Positions 1 to 5,148 of a stretch of DNA of 5,148 nucleotides are shown here, piece by piece. Origin of the DNA: an uncultured Clostridia bacterium. GTDB taxonomy: Bacteria > Bacillota > Clostridia > Oscillospirales > Ruminococcaceae. The first letter of the stretch is position 1. The number at the start of each line of letters is the position of its first letter. Made by a program: the position numbers and the translations under genes. The DNA is taken from contig CANQOJ010000166.1 of the NCBI GenBank assembly GCA_947625455.1, positions 1 through 5,148 of the forward strand, given 5' to 3'. The notes beneath the pieces are model-generated. The model saw only the letters and a program-made list of their open reading frames with translations. It searched no databases and was not told the origin of the DNA.

Positions 1-84
1 CTACGGCTAGGCTTTGTGCCTGCCGTAGTGCCGTTGACGACGCAGATGAGGCTTTATCGACAGCCTGAGACAAATCCTTTGTCC
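1..84. repeat. Cluster of three consecutive hairpins, possible dispersed intergenic repeat
   Basis: Three inverted repeats follow one another. The first (1-28) has a 7-bp outer stem CTACGGC/GCCGTAG and, after a one-base bulge, an inner 4-bp stem AGGC/GCCT around a 5-base loop. The second (49-66) pairs AGGCT with AGCCT around 8 bases. The third (69-83) pairs GACAAA with TTTGTC around 3 bases and is followed by an AT-rich tract. No convincing coding frame crosses the block: one + frame is stopped in the first hairpin, one at 66-68, and one is open from 1 to 108 but has no protein-like character. The GC-rich hairpin block differs from the AT-rich DNA just after it. My inference is a dispersed non-coding repeat unit or the 3' end of an upstream transcript. 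The left boundary lies outside the window, so its full extent is unknown. Confidence 0.4.
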
Positions 85-127
85 TATTTTAAATATATTA
101 TTGTCTAAAATACATAATTTATGCCTA

Positions 128-156
128 TTGCATTTACGGGAAAAATGTGCTATAAT
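128..156 (+). promoter_or_regulatory. Predicted sigma-A promoter of the DUF2339 gene
   Basis: A perfect TATAAT -10 box lies at 151-156, preceded by TGC so that it forms an extended -10 (TGnTATAAT). A weak -35 box, TTGCAT, lies at 128-133 with an ideal 17-base spacer. The expected transcription start is near 163, giving a 5' leader of about 45 bases before the ATG at 207. The extended -10 plausibly compensates for the poor -35. Assigned by motif only. Confidence 0.65.
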
Positions 157-195
157 GGAAAATGAGGTAATGTTGCGTTTTGATATAATCCCGAT

Positions 196-204
196 AAGGA
201 GGAA
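196..204 (+). promoter_or_regulatory. Ribosome binding site of the DUF2339 gene
   Basis: AAGGAGG at 196-202 is a full match to the anti-Shine-Dalgarno end of 16S rRNA, four bases before the ATG at 207. It fixes the start codon, although the spacing is slightly shorter than usual. Confidence 0.8.
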
Positions 205-206
205 TT

Positions 207-2189
207 ATGGACAATCAGAAAAACAAACGGTCAAATTCGGTTTCAAACAGCGAAATGTTTGTCGGGCTTAATTTGCTCAGCAAAATAGGCGTTATTTTTA
301 TAATCATAGGAGTTATAGCGTTTTCGGCGACTTCGGGCGAATATCTTAACAATATCGTAAGAATGGCTTTGGTAATTGCGGTAGGCGCGATTATGCTTGT
401 CGCGGGCGAAATTTTTTACAGAAAAAAATCCGTGGTTTTCGCAAACGCGCTTATTTACGGCGGGATAGCAGAGTTGTTTATAAGCGTGCTTATAGGAAGA
501 TACGGTTTTGAGGTTTTCAGCAGTGAAATTGCGCAGATTGCGGGGATTGCTGCGTCAATAGCAGGCTTTCTGCTGTCTTTGCGGTATAAGTCACAGCCTC
601 TTGCGATAACGACCGTGGTTTTCTCGGCCTTGCCTATATTCGCCGTTCAAAGCATAGAATCCGTCATTATAGGTGCGGGTTGTCTTGTCGCGGTACATGC
701 GTTTGCGGCGGTAATTGCATACAGAAATAATTACACCGCGCTGAGTATCACGGGCTGTGTTCTTTCCTGCTTTGAAGTGTTTATAATTTATCCGTTTTTC
801 GCGGCGATAACCGAGGGCAATTTTGAAATTTCAACAATTTTCATGCTGATTTACCTTATCTGCACGGGATTTATTTATCTTAGCGCGCCTTTACTTAACG
901 CAGTACACAGCGGCGGCGCAATGTTTTCATCTGAAATCACAACCGCCGTAACCTCGCAAAGCGTTTTGATATTTTTCACAGACTTATTCTTCTTCTTTTC
1001 ATTCGGCAGAATGACGGCTATTGCGGCAATGTCGGCTATCGCTGTTATATATCTTGTATGCGCGGCGGGATTTTCGCTGAAATTCGGCACAAGGGCTATG
1101 ATATCGAACATTTTCATAAATCTCTTTATCGCCGCGGTATGCTTTTCAATAATAACCCTCGTAAGCGGTACGGCAAATTATTACGCGCTTCACGGTTTTG
1201 CGGCGGCGGTGCTTATTACAGGCGTTATCATTGACAGAGGAATGCTTAAATGGTGGGGATATGTACTGTTGGGAATTGCTGAGCTTGACTATATTTTTCA
1301 GCTTTTTGAACTGACTATACTCTCCTCGTCACATTCTTCATATGAATTTTCGGCAGAGAAGATACCGCTTTACATTGTAAACCTCGCAATATGGTTTGGG
1401 ATAATGCTGTTCTTTATAATAATGAAGAAAACCGACAGCATTGTTTTCAAGGTTTATTCCTGCCTTGCTTTATTAAATGCGGGAATACTCGGAAGCAACC
1501 TTTTGCTTGACGTACTCGGCACAGCCCTGCGCGCGGCGGGCATGAACAGAGGTTTAGCTATGCTTGTAACGGCGTTCCTATGCGCTTGTCTGTGGCAGAT
1601 ACTGGGATTTATATCGGGCAGGCTGAAATATCTCGACAAAGCGCAAATGCCGACATCTCTTGTTTTCTACGTTATCGGATTTTTCTTCCTCGGATTTTCA
1701 AACTTTATGCGTTTCAGCGCAAACACAACGGGAGTTATGTTTGACGGGCTTATGGTTGCGGTAACGATAGCGGCAAACCTTATTTCGGTGCTGGCTGTTT
1801 TGGACATAACGTTTCAAATCACCGAAAAAGCGCCTAAGTTTGAAAGGGCTGTCGGTCTTGTGGTGTCACTGTACGGCGTTCTTACGCTTACAACGCTTCT
1901 CGGAACAAACAATTTCGTCAGATTTACAAGCTATATCATAAGCATACTATATATAATAACCGCGGCGCTGTGGATATTCATAGGCTTCAAAAAACAGAAT
2001 GCGCTGCTTAGACGGTTTGGACTTGCGCTTTCGCTGTTGGTTTCGGGAAAGCTGTTCCTGTTTGATTTCTATGAGGCTGACGCTATGATAAGAACTCTGC
2101 TGTTCATAGGTTTCGGAATTACGCTTCTTGGAATAGGATTCGGGTATGGAATTGCCGAAAAGAAACTAAAGCAAAACAATCAAAAATAG
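207..2189 (+). CDS. DUF2339-family polytopic membrane protein, function unknown
   Basis: This 660-residue protein is almost entirely hydrophobic, with roughly 20 predicted membrane helices from residue 26 to 648 (for example 26-43, 51-67, 108-124, 209-228, 299-320, 387-406, 447-470, 573-594 and 629-648). Two regions match what I know of the DUF2339 family (PF10101). Near the N-terminus there is L-x-K-I-G-V at 24-29, then R-x-A-L at 52-55 and G-E at 67-68, then a G-G-I-A block at 85-88, a basic loop with S-L-R-Y-K-S-Q at 124-130, and a further helix. At the C-terminus there is L-R-R-F-G-L-A-L at 601-608, then K-L-F-L-F-D at 615-620 and I-R-T-L-L-F-I-G-F-G at 628-637. The N-terminal 20 residues are polar and short; many family members carry a long coiled-coil there, which is absent here. 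A phenylalanine-rich stretch lies at 256-266, and a serine-rich polar loop at 372-384. The gene has its own promoter and RBS and ends 126 bases before secDF. No catalytic motif is visible. DUF2339 proteins have no established activity; an envelope or transport role is speculation. Confidence 0.88.
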   Translation: MDNQKNKRSNSVSNSEMFVGLNLLSKIGVIFIIIGVIAFSATSGEYLNNIVRMALVIAVGAIMLVAGEIFYRKKSVVFANALIYGGIAELFISVLIGRYGFEVFSSEIAQIAGIAASIAGFLLSLRYKSQPLAITTVVFSALPIFAVQSIESVIIGAGCLVAVHAFAAVIAYRNNYTALSITGCVLSCFEVFIIYPFFAAITEGNFEISTIFMLIYLICTGFIYLSAPLLNAVHSGGAMFSSEITTAVTSQSVLIFFTDLFFFFSFGRMTAIAAMSAIAVIYLVCAAGFSLKFGTRAMISNIFINLFIAAVCFSIITLVSGTANYYALHGFAAAVLITGVIIDRGMLKWWGYVLLGIAELDYIFQLFELTILSSSHSSYEFSAEKIPLYIVNLAIWFGIMLFFIIMKKTDSIVFKVYSCLALLNAGILGSNLLLDVLGTALRAAGMNRGLAMLVTAFLCACLWQILGFISGRLKYLDKAQMPTSLVFYVIGFFFLGFSNFMRFSANTTGVMFDGLMVAVTIAANLISVLAVLDITFQITEKAPKFERAVGLVVSLYGVLTLTTLLGTNNFVRFTSYIISILYIITAALWIFIGFKKQNALLRRFGLALSLLVSGKLFLFDFYEADAMIRTLLFIGFGITLLGIGFGYGIAEKKLKQNNQK

Positions 2190-2203
2190 GACTTGACTAT
2201 TTT
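2183..2203. repeat. AT-rich inverted repeat spanning the DUF2339 stop codon and the secDF -35 box
   Basis: AAAATAG (2183-2189, ending in the TAG stop codon) is a perfect 7-base inverted copy of CTATTTT (2197-2203), around a 7-base centre. The centre and right arm contain the TTGACT -35 box of the secDF promoter. As RNA the stem is weak, with a single G-C pair, so an intrinsic terminator is unlikely. As DNA it could be a small operator-like palindrome or a chance match in AT-rich sequence. Confidence 0.4.
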
Positions 2204-2221
2204 GGGATTTTATGTTATAAT
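2193..2221 (+). promoter_or_regulatory. Strong predicted sigma-A promoter of secDF
   Basis: The -35 box TTGACT (2193-2198) matches five of six consensus bases, the spacer is exactly 17, and the -10 box TATAAT (2216-2221) is perfect and preceded by TGT, making an extended -10. Transcription should start near 2228, leaving a leader of about 88 bases before the TTG start at 2316. This is the best promoter in the window. It implies that secDF is transcribed independently of the DUF2339 gene upstream. Confidence 0.8.
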
Positions 2222-2302
2222 AAGAAAATGCAGATTTATAATTAAACAGCGCCGTGCTGAATGCGCAGGGTTCTGTCTGTATAAAGTCTAAAAATCTGAA
2301 AC

Positions 2303-2309
2303 GGAGTGA
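2303..2309 (+). promoter_or_regulatory. Ribosome binding site of secDF, supports a TTG start
   Basis: GGAGTGA at 2303-2309 is a partial Shine-Dalgarno match. Its GGAG core is nine bases before the TTG at 2316. No ATG or GTG lies in frame at a suitable distance; the first in-frame ATG is codon 13, inside the first membrane helix, so this site decides for the TTG. Confidence 0.7.
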
Positions 2310-2315
2310 AAATAT

Positions 2316-4664
2316 TTGAAAAGCAAGATAACAAAGCCCGTGTTTTTCGTCATGCTGATACTGATAGCTGCATTTACGGTGCTTTCAACCATGGGTATCA
2401 AAACCTATTACGGCGACATAAAGACGTCGTATGTGTGGGGAATTGACGATATACGCTGGGGAATAGATATACGCGGAGGCGTAAACGTTACATTCGGCGT
2501 ACCGGAGGATTATGCAAAGAATAATCCCGTGACGGAGGACGATTTAAATTCCGCAAAGTCGATTATAGAAATGCGTCTTGTCGACAAAAACATCAACGAC
2601 TATGAAGTATACGTTGATCCTACCACAAACGGAATTATAGTTCAGTTCCCGTGGCAAAGCGACGACAACTCCTTTGATCCGCAGAAAGCGGTAGAGGAGA
2701 TAGGCGAAACAGCATTGCTGACTTTCCGCGAAAAGCATGAAGTAGACGAGGACGGACTGCCTACGGGAGATACGGAAAACATAATACTTTCGGGTTCTGA
2801 CGTTGAAAGCGCAAGAGCAGGCTACGACACCGAAAACGACGAATATATCGTTGAACTTAAATTCAAGGAAAGCGGTACGAAAAAATTCGCCGAAGCAACA
2901 GAGAAACTCAAAGGCGACACCATCTCAATCTGGATGGACGACATCTGCATATCCTATCCTACGGTAAACTCCGTTATCACAAACGGAGAAGCAGTCATTT
3001 CGGGTGCGTTTACGGCTGAAGAAGCAAACGACCTTGCGAATAAGATAAACGGCGGTGCATTGCCGTTCAAGCTTGAAATCGAAAGCCTTTCAACTATTTC
3101 TCCTATACTCGGTATAGGCGCAAGAGACGCAATGGCGCTTGCGGGACTTATAGCGTTTATCCTTATCGCTGTATTTATGATAATCTACTACAAACTGCCG
3201 GGATTTGTTGCTGTTATCGCGCTTACCGGTCAGGTAGCGGGTATGTTTGCGGCGATAACGGGATTTTTCGGATTTAACGACGCTTCCTCGCTCACTCTTC
3301 CGGGTATAGCAGGTATCATACTCTCAATAGGCATGGGCGTTGACGCAAACGTAATTTCCGCAGAACGCATAAAGGAAGAACTTAAAGCGGGAAGAACTAT
3401 TGACGGCGCGCTTAAAAACGGCTTCGCAAGAGGATTTACGGCAATTCTTGACTCAAACCTCACGGTTATAATAGTTGCAGTTATACTTATGGCGGTGTTC
3501 GGAACATGGTTCGGCGCGTCTACGGAGGGCACTATCTACTCGTTCGGTTATACACTCCTTGCGGGCGTTATAATGAACTTTATTATGGCTTGCTGGGCGA
3601 CAAGGCTTATGACTATCTCGCTTTCTAAGTTCAAGTGCTTCAGAAAACCGTTCTTCTACGGCATTTCCAAGAAAGAACTTTCGGCTGATTTGGAATCGGG
3701 CAAGGATACTGTTCAGAACATTGAAGTTAAGACAAGAACAAACGCCGACTTTGTAAGCAAGCGCAAAATCTGCGTTATCATCTCGTCTTGTGCAATTGCG
3801 CTTACTGTTATCTTCACATTCGTTCTCGGCGTAAACGTGGATATCCGCTTTAAGGGCGGTACGATACTCACGTATTCATATGACGGCAGTGTAGATACAA
3901 ACGCGATTAAATCAACGGTTGAGGGCTTGGGAACTCCCAGAGCGACAGTTACAACGGGAACAAGCTTCACCGATAATATGAATACGATAGTTATTTCATT
4001 TACGGCTGACGAGAAAATGGACGACGCGATGCTTCAGAAAGTTTCTGAACAGCTTACCAAAGACTATCCCGACAACAATATCGTAAACCTTGACACAACA
4101 AACGTTTCCGCTTCCGCAGGCTCGCAGTTCTTTATAAGCTGTCTTATAGCGGTAGTTGTGGCGTTTGTGCTGCTGGTAATTTATATTGCGTTCAGATTTA
4201 AGAAGATAGGCGGCTGGAGCGCGGGTATAATCGCGATAATCTGCCTTTTGCACGACGTGGCGCTGACATATGCGGTGTACGTTTTCGCGGGAATGTCGCT
4301 CGACTCGAACTTTATGGCGGTAATTCTGACGTTGCTCGGCTACTCGATAAACAACACTATTATCGTTTACGACCGTCTGCGTGAAAACCGCGCAAAACTC
4401 GGCGGAAAGGTTACCGACCGTGAACTTGTAAACCTTTCGATAAATCAGATGCTTTCACGCTCGATAATCACGACCGCAACAACCGTTACGGCAATGCTCT
4501 CTATTTCGATAGTCTGCTCGCTCATGGGCGTTACCTCGATACTGACGTTTGCAATTCCGCTTGCATTCGGTATGCTTGTTGGATTTTATTCATCTCTCTG
4601 CCTTGCAGGTCCGCTGTGGATATGGTGGCAGGAAAGAAAGGGAAAGAAAAAGACAGCGAAATAA
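2316..4664 (+). CDS. secDF: Protein translocase subunit SecDF (SecD-SecF fusion)
   Basis: SecDF is a proton-driven RND-superfamily membrane protein that works with SecYEG to complete export of preproteins at the outer face of the membrane. The 782 residues follow the SecDF plan. In the SecD half, TM1 is at about 8-29; the D1 motif W-G-I-D-I-R-G-G is at 48-55; the extracytoplasmic P1 domain runs to about 268 and ends in the family signature G-A-F-T-A-E-E-A (230-237) and N-G-G-A-L-P (245-250); TM2-TM6 span about 272-430. The TM4 motif L-P-G-I-A-G-I (328-334) is followed by G-V-D-A-N (341-345), where Asp343 is the proton-relay aspartate position. A polar cytoplasmic linker (about 440-482) leads to the SecF half: TM7 485-505, D-I-R-F-K-G-G at 509-515, a P4 domain to about 604, and TM8-TM12 (605-768) with G-Y-S-I-N-N-T (675-681), Y-D-R-L-R-E-N (685-691) and the conserved arginine Arg715. 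SecF proteins usually have Asp where Asn680 stands. The start is TTG: it gives a basic N-terminus (K2, K4, K7) before TM1 and has an RBS. No yajC is visible nearby. Confidence 0.97.
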   Translation: MKSKITKPVFFVMLILIAAFTVLSTMGIKTYYGDIKTSYVWGIDDIRWGIDIRGGVNVTFGVPEDYAKNNPVTEDDLNSAKSIIEMRLVDKNINDYEVYVDPTTNGIIVQFPWQSDDNSFDPQKAVEEIGETALLTFREKHEVDEDGLPTGDTENIILSGSDVESARAGYDTENDEYIVELKFKESGTKKFAEATEKLKGDTISIWMDDICISYPTVNSVITNGEAVISGAFTAEEANDLANKINGGALPFKLEIESLSTISPILGIGARDAMALAGLIAFILIAVFMIIYYKLPGFVAVIALTGQVAGMFAAITGFFGFNDASSLTLPGIAGIILSIGMGVDANVISAERIKEELKAGRTIDGALKNGFARGFTAILDSNLTVIIVAVILMAVFGTWFGASTEGTIYSFGYTLLAGVIMNFIMACWATRLMTISLSKFKCFRKPFFYGISKKELSADLESGKDTVQNIEVKTRTNADFVSKRKICVIISSCAIALTVIFTFVLGVNVDIRFKGGTILTYSYDGSVDTNAIKSTVEGLGTPRATVTTGTSFTDNMNTIVISFTADEKMDDAMLQKVSEQLTKDYPDNNIVNLDTTNVSASAGSQFFISCLIAVVVAFVLLVIYIAFRFKKIGGWSAGIIAIICLLHDVALTYAVYVFAGMSLDSNFMAVILTLLGYSINNTIIVYDRLRENRAKLGGKVTDRELVNLSINQMLSRSIITTATTVTAMLSISIVCSLMGVTSILTFAIPLAFGMLVGFYSSLCLAGPLWIWWQERKGKKKTAK

Positions 4665-4721
4665 TCTCTTTCTGGCTTCATCTGCAATTTGTAATCCGTT
4701 ACAGCTTTTCTGACAGCTTGG

Positions 4722-5018
4722 ATGAACATTATGAATACTAAACTTTTTAAAATCGGCAGTTACCTTTTCAGCATTACTTCGGCTATATTTCTTACAGCAA
4801 GCGCAATATTCGATAAACCTTGGATAAATATTTTCTCGATAGTATTCTTGTTTTTAGACCTTATATGTGTATGTCTGCAAAACAGAGGACATAAAACTTC
4901 CGGCGAAAATGTTGATACAAAGAGAACAGTGATTGCCGTGGTTATTCTCGGTGTAATGCTTGTTCTTACGGCAGTAATGTCGGCATTGAGTATTTTCAGT
5001 GCGGGGCATCATGTATAA
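4722..5018 (+). CDS. Small three-helix membrane protein, unrecognised
   Basis: I do not recognise a family for this 98-residue protein. Three hydrophobic segments are clear: about 11-30, 35-54 and 69-94. A polar, charged loop (about 53-68, with R55, H57, K58, E62, D65, K67 and R68) separates the second and third. By the positive-inside rule that loop is probably cytoplasmic. Two cysteines (49 and 51) sit at the end of helix 2, and the protein ends in His-His-Val. The start is uncertain. The ATG at 4722 has no Shine-Dalgarno sequence, whereas the in-frame ATG at 4731 has a weak GGATGA (4720-4725) at plausible spacing and would give 95 residues. The gene follows secDF by 57 bases with no evident terminator or promoter, so read-through from the secDF promoter is plausible. 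Its coding frame, hydrophobic periodicity and base use resemble its neighbours, which argues for a real gene. Confidence 0.7.
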   Translation: MNIMNTKLFKIGSYLFSITSAIFLTASAIFDKPWINIFSIVFLFLDLICVCLQNRGHKTSGENVDTKRTVIAVVILGVMLVLTAVMSALSIFSAGHHV

Positions 5019-5054
5019 CGGCTTTGGTAAAATGAAAAGGTGTTAAGAAAAGCG

Positions 5055-5066
5055 AAAGGAGGAGGA
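5055..5066 (+). promoter_or_regulatory. Strong ribosome binding site of the gene at the right edge
   Basis: AAAGGAGG (5055-5062), continuing as AGGA, is a full anti-Shine-Dalgarno match nine bases before the ATG at 5072. It is the strongest translation signal in the window and the main support for the edge gene. Confidence 0.8.
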
Positions 5067-5071
5067 TTTCA

Positions 5072-5148
5072 ATGAACGCCAAAATCGGAATAGGCTTGCT
5101 GTTATTCGGAATAATTCTTGCAAACGGCGTAGGTATATTACAGCCTTA
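5072..5148 (+). CDS. Start of a hydrophobic (membrane or exported) protein, cut by the window edge
   Basis: Only the first 25 codons are present, with no stop. Translation begins M-N-A-K-I-G-I-G-L-L-L-F-G-I-I-L-A-N-G-V: one basic residue followed by a hydrophobic, glycine-rich segment at about residues 5-24, as in a membrane helix or signal anchor. The strong RBS immediately upstream fixes the start. The gene follows the 98-residue membrane protein by 53 bases, with no terminator seen between, so both may be on one transcript. No family can be assigned from so little sequence. Confidence 0.62.
   Translation, partial: MNAKIGIGLLLFGIILANGVGILQP

Noticed and set aside
1..108. Open + frames at the left edge that could be the 3' end of an upstream gene
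   Set aside because: One frame is open to a TAA at 106-108 and another to a TGA at 66-68, but both are short, run through GC-rich hairpins and show no recognisable protein character. Not enough to call a coding tail.
181..190. Second TGnTATAAT-like -10 box (184-189) just before the DUF2339 RBS
   Set aside because: It has no -35 box at the right distance, and transcription would start at the RBS itself, leaving almost no leader.
2246..2264. Short hairpins in the secDF leader (CAGC/GCTG or GCGC/GCGC)
   Set aside because: The stems are only four base pairs, mutually exclusive, and not followed by a U-tract, so neither a terminator nor a riboswitch is supported.
2261..2284. Seven-codon ORF (M-R-R-V-L-S-V) in the secDF leader as a regulatory leader peptide
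   Set aside because: No Shine-Dalgarno sequence precedes it, it is far shorter than known arrest peptides, and it is likely to occur by chance.
3230..3532. 100-codon open frame on the - strand inside secDF
   Set aside because: It lies fully opposite a strongly supported secDF reading frame, has no RBS or promoter of its own, and is compositionally the shadow of a hydrophobic coding region. The other antisense frames in the window were rejected for the same reason.
4640..4680. Possible terminator after secDF, from A/G-rich and T/C-rich stretches
   Set aside because: Only about five consecutive A-U/G-C pairs can form, around a large loop, and there is no U-tract.
4701..4719. Direct repeat ACAGCTT (4701-4707 and 4713-4719) before the 98-residue protein
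   Set aside because: Seven bases repeated once is within chance expectation, and the site has no other signal around it.

Overview
This window looks like chromosomal DNA from a low-to-moderate GC Gram-positive bacterium, most likely an anaerobic Clostridia (Oscillospiraceae/Ruminococcaceae-like). The basis is the strong AAGGAGG ribosome binding sites, sigma-A promoters with extended -10 boxes, a fused SecD-SecF protein of the Firmicutes type, and the codon mix. This placement is an inference; there is no marker gene to confirm it. Everything recognisable is on the + strand and every protein is a membrane protein.

Layout. Positions 1-84 hold a run of three short hairpins with no credible gene, possibly a dispersed repeat or the 3' end of something outside the window. 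A promoter at 128-156 and a strong RBS lead into a 660-residue polytopic membrane protein of the DUF2339 family (207-2189). A 126-base gap follows, with a near-consensus promoter (2193-2221) that partly overlaps an inverted repeat spanning the previous stop codon. A TTG-started secDF gene (2316-4664) encodes the proton-driven accessory motor of the Sec translocon as one 12-TM polypeptide. After a 57-base gap without a clear terminator comes an orphan 98-residue protein with three predicted membrane segments (4722-5018). The window ends inside another gene, with a very strong RBS and a hydrophobic N-terminus (5072 onward).

How the genes work together. Only SecDF has a well-understood role: it uses the proton-motive force to help pull proteins out of SecYEG on the extracytoplasmic side. 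The DUF2339 protein has its own promoter and no established function. The two small membrane proteins downstream could be co-transcribed with secDF, since no terminator or convincing promoter is visible in between, but nothing in their sequence ties them to secretion. No mobile element, CRISPR array, tRNA or rRNA was seen. The most notable sequence details are an Asp-to-Asn change at a functionally important SecF membrane position, the 5' hairpin cluster, and the two unrecognised small membrane proteins. I did not find convincing evidence of a new multi-gene system.
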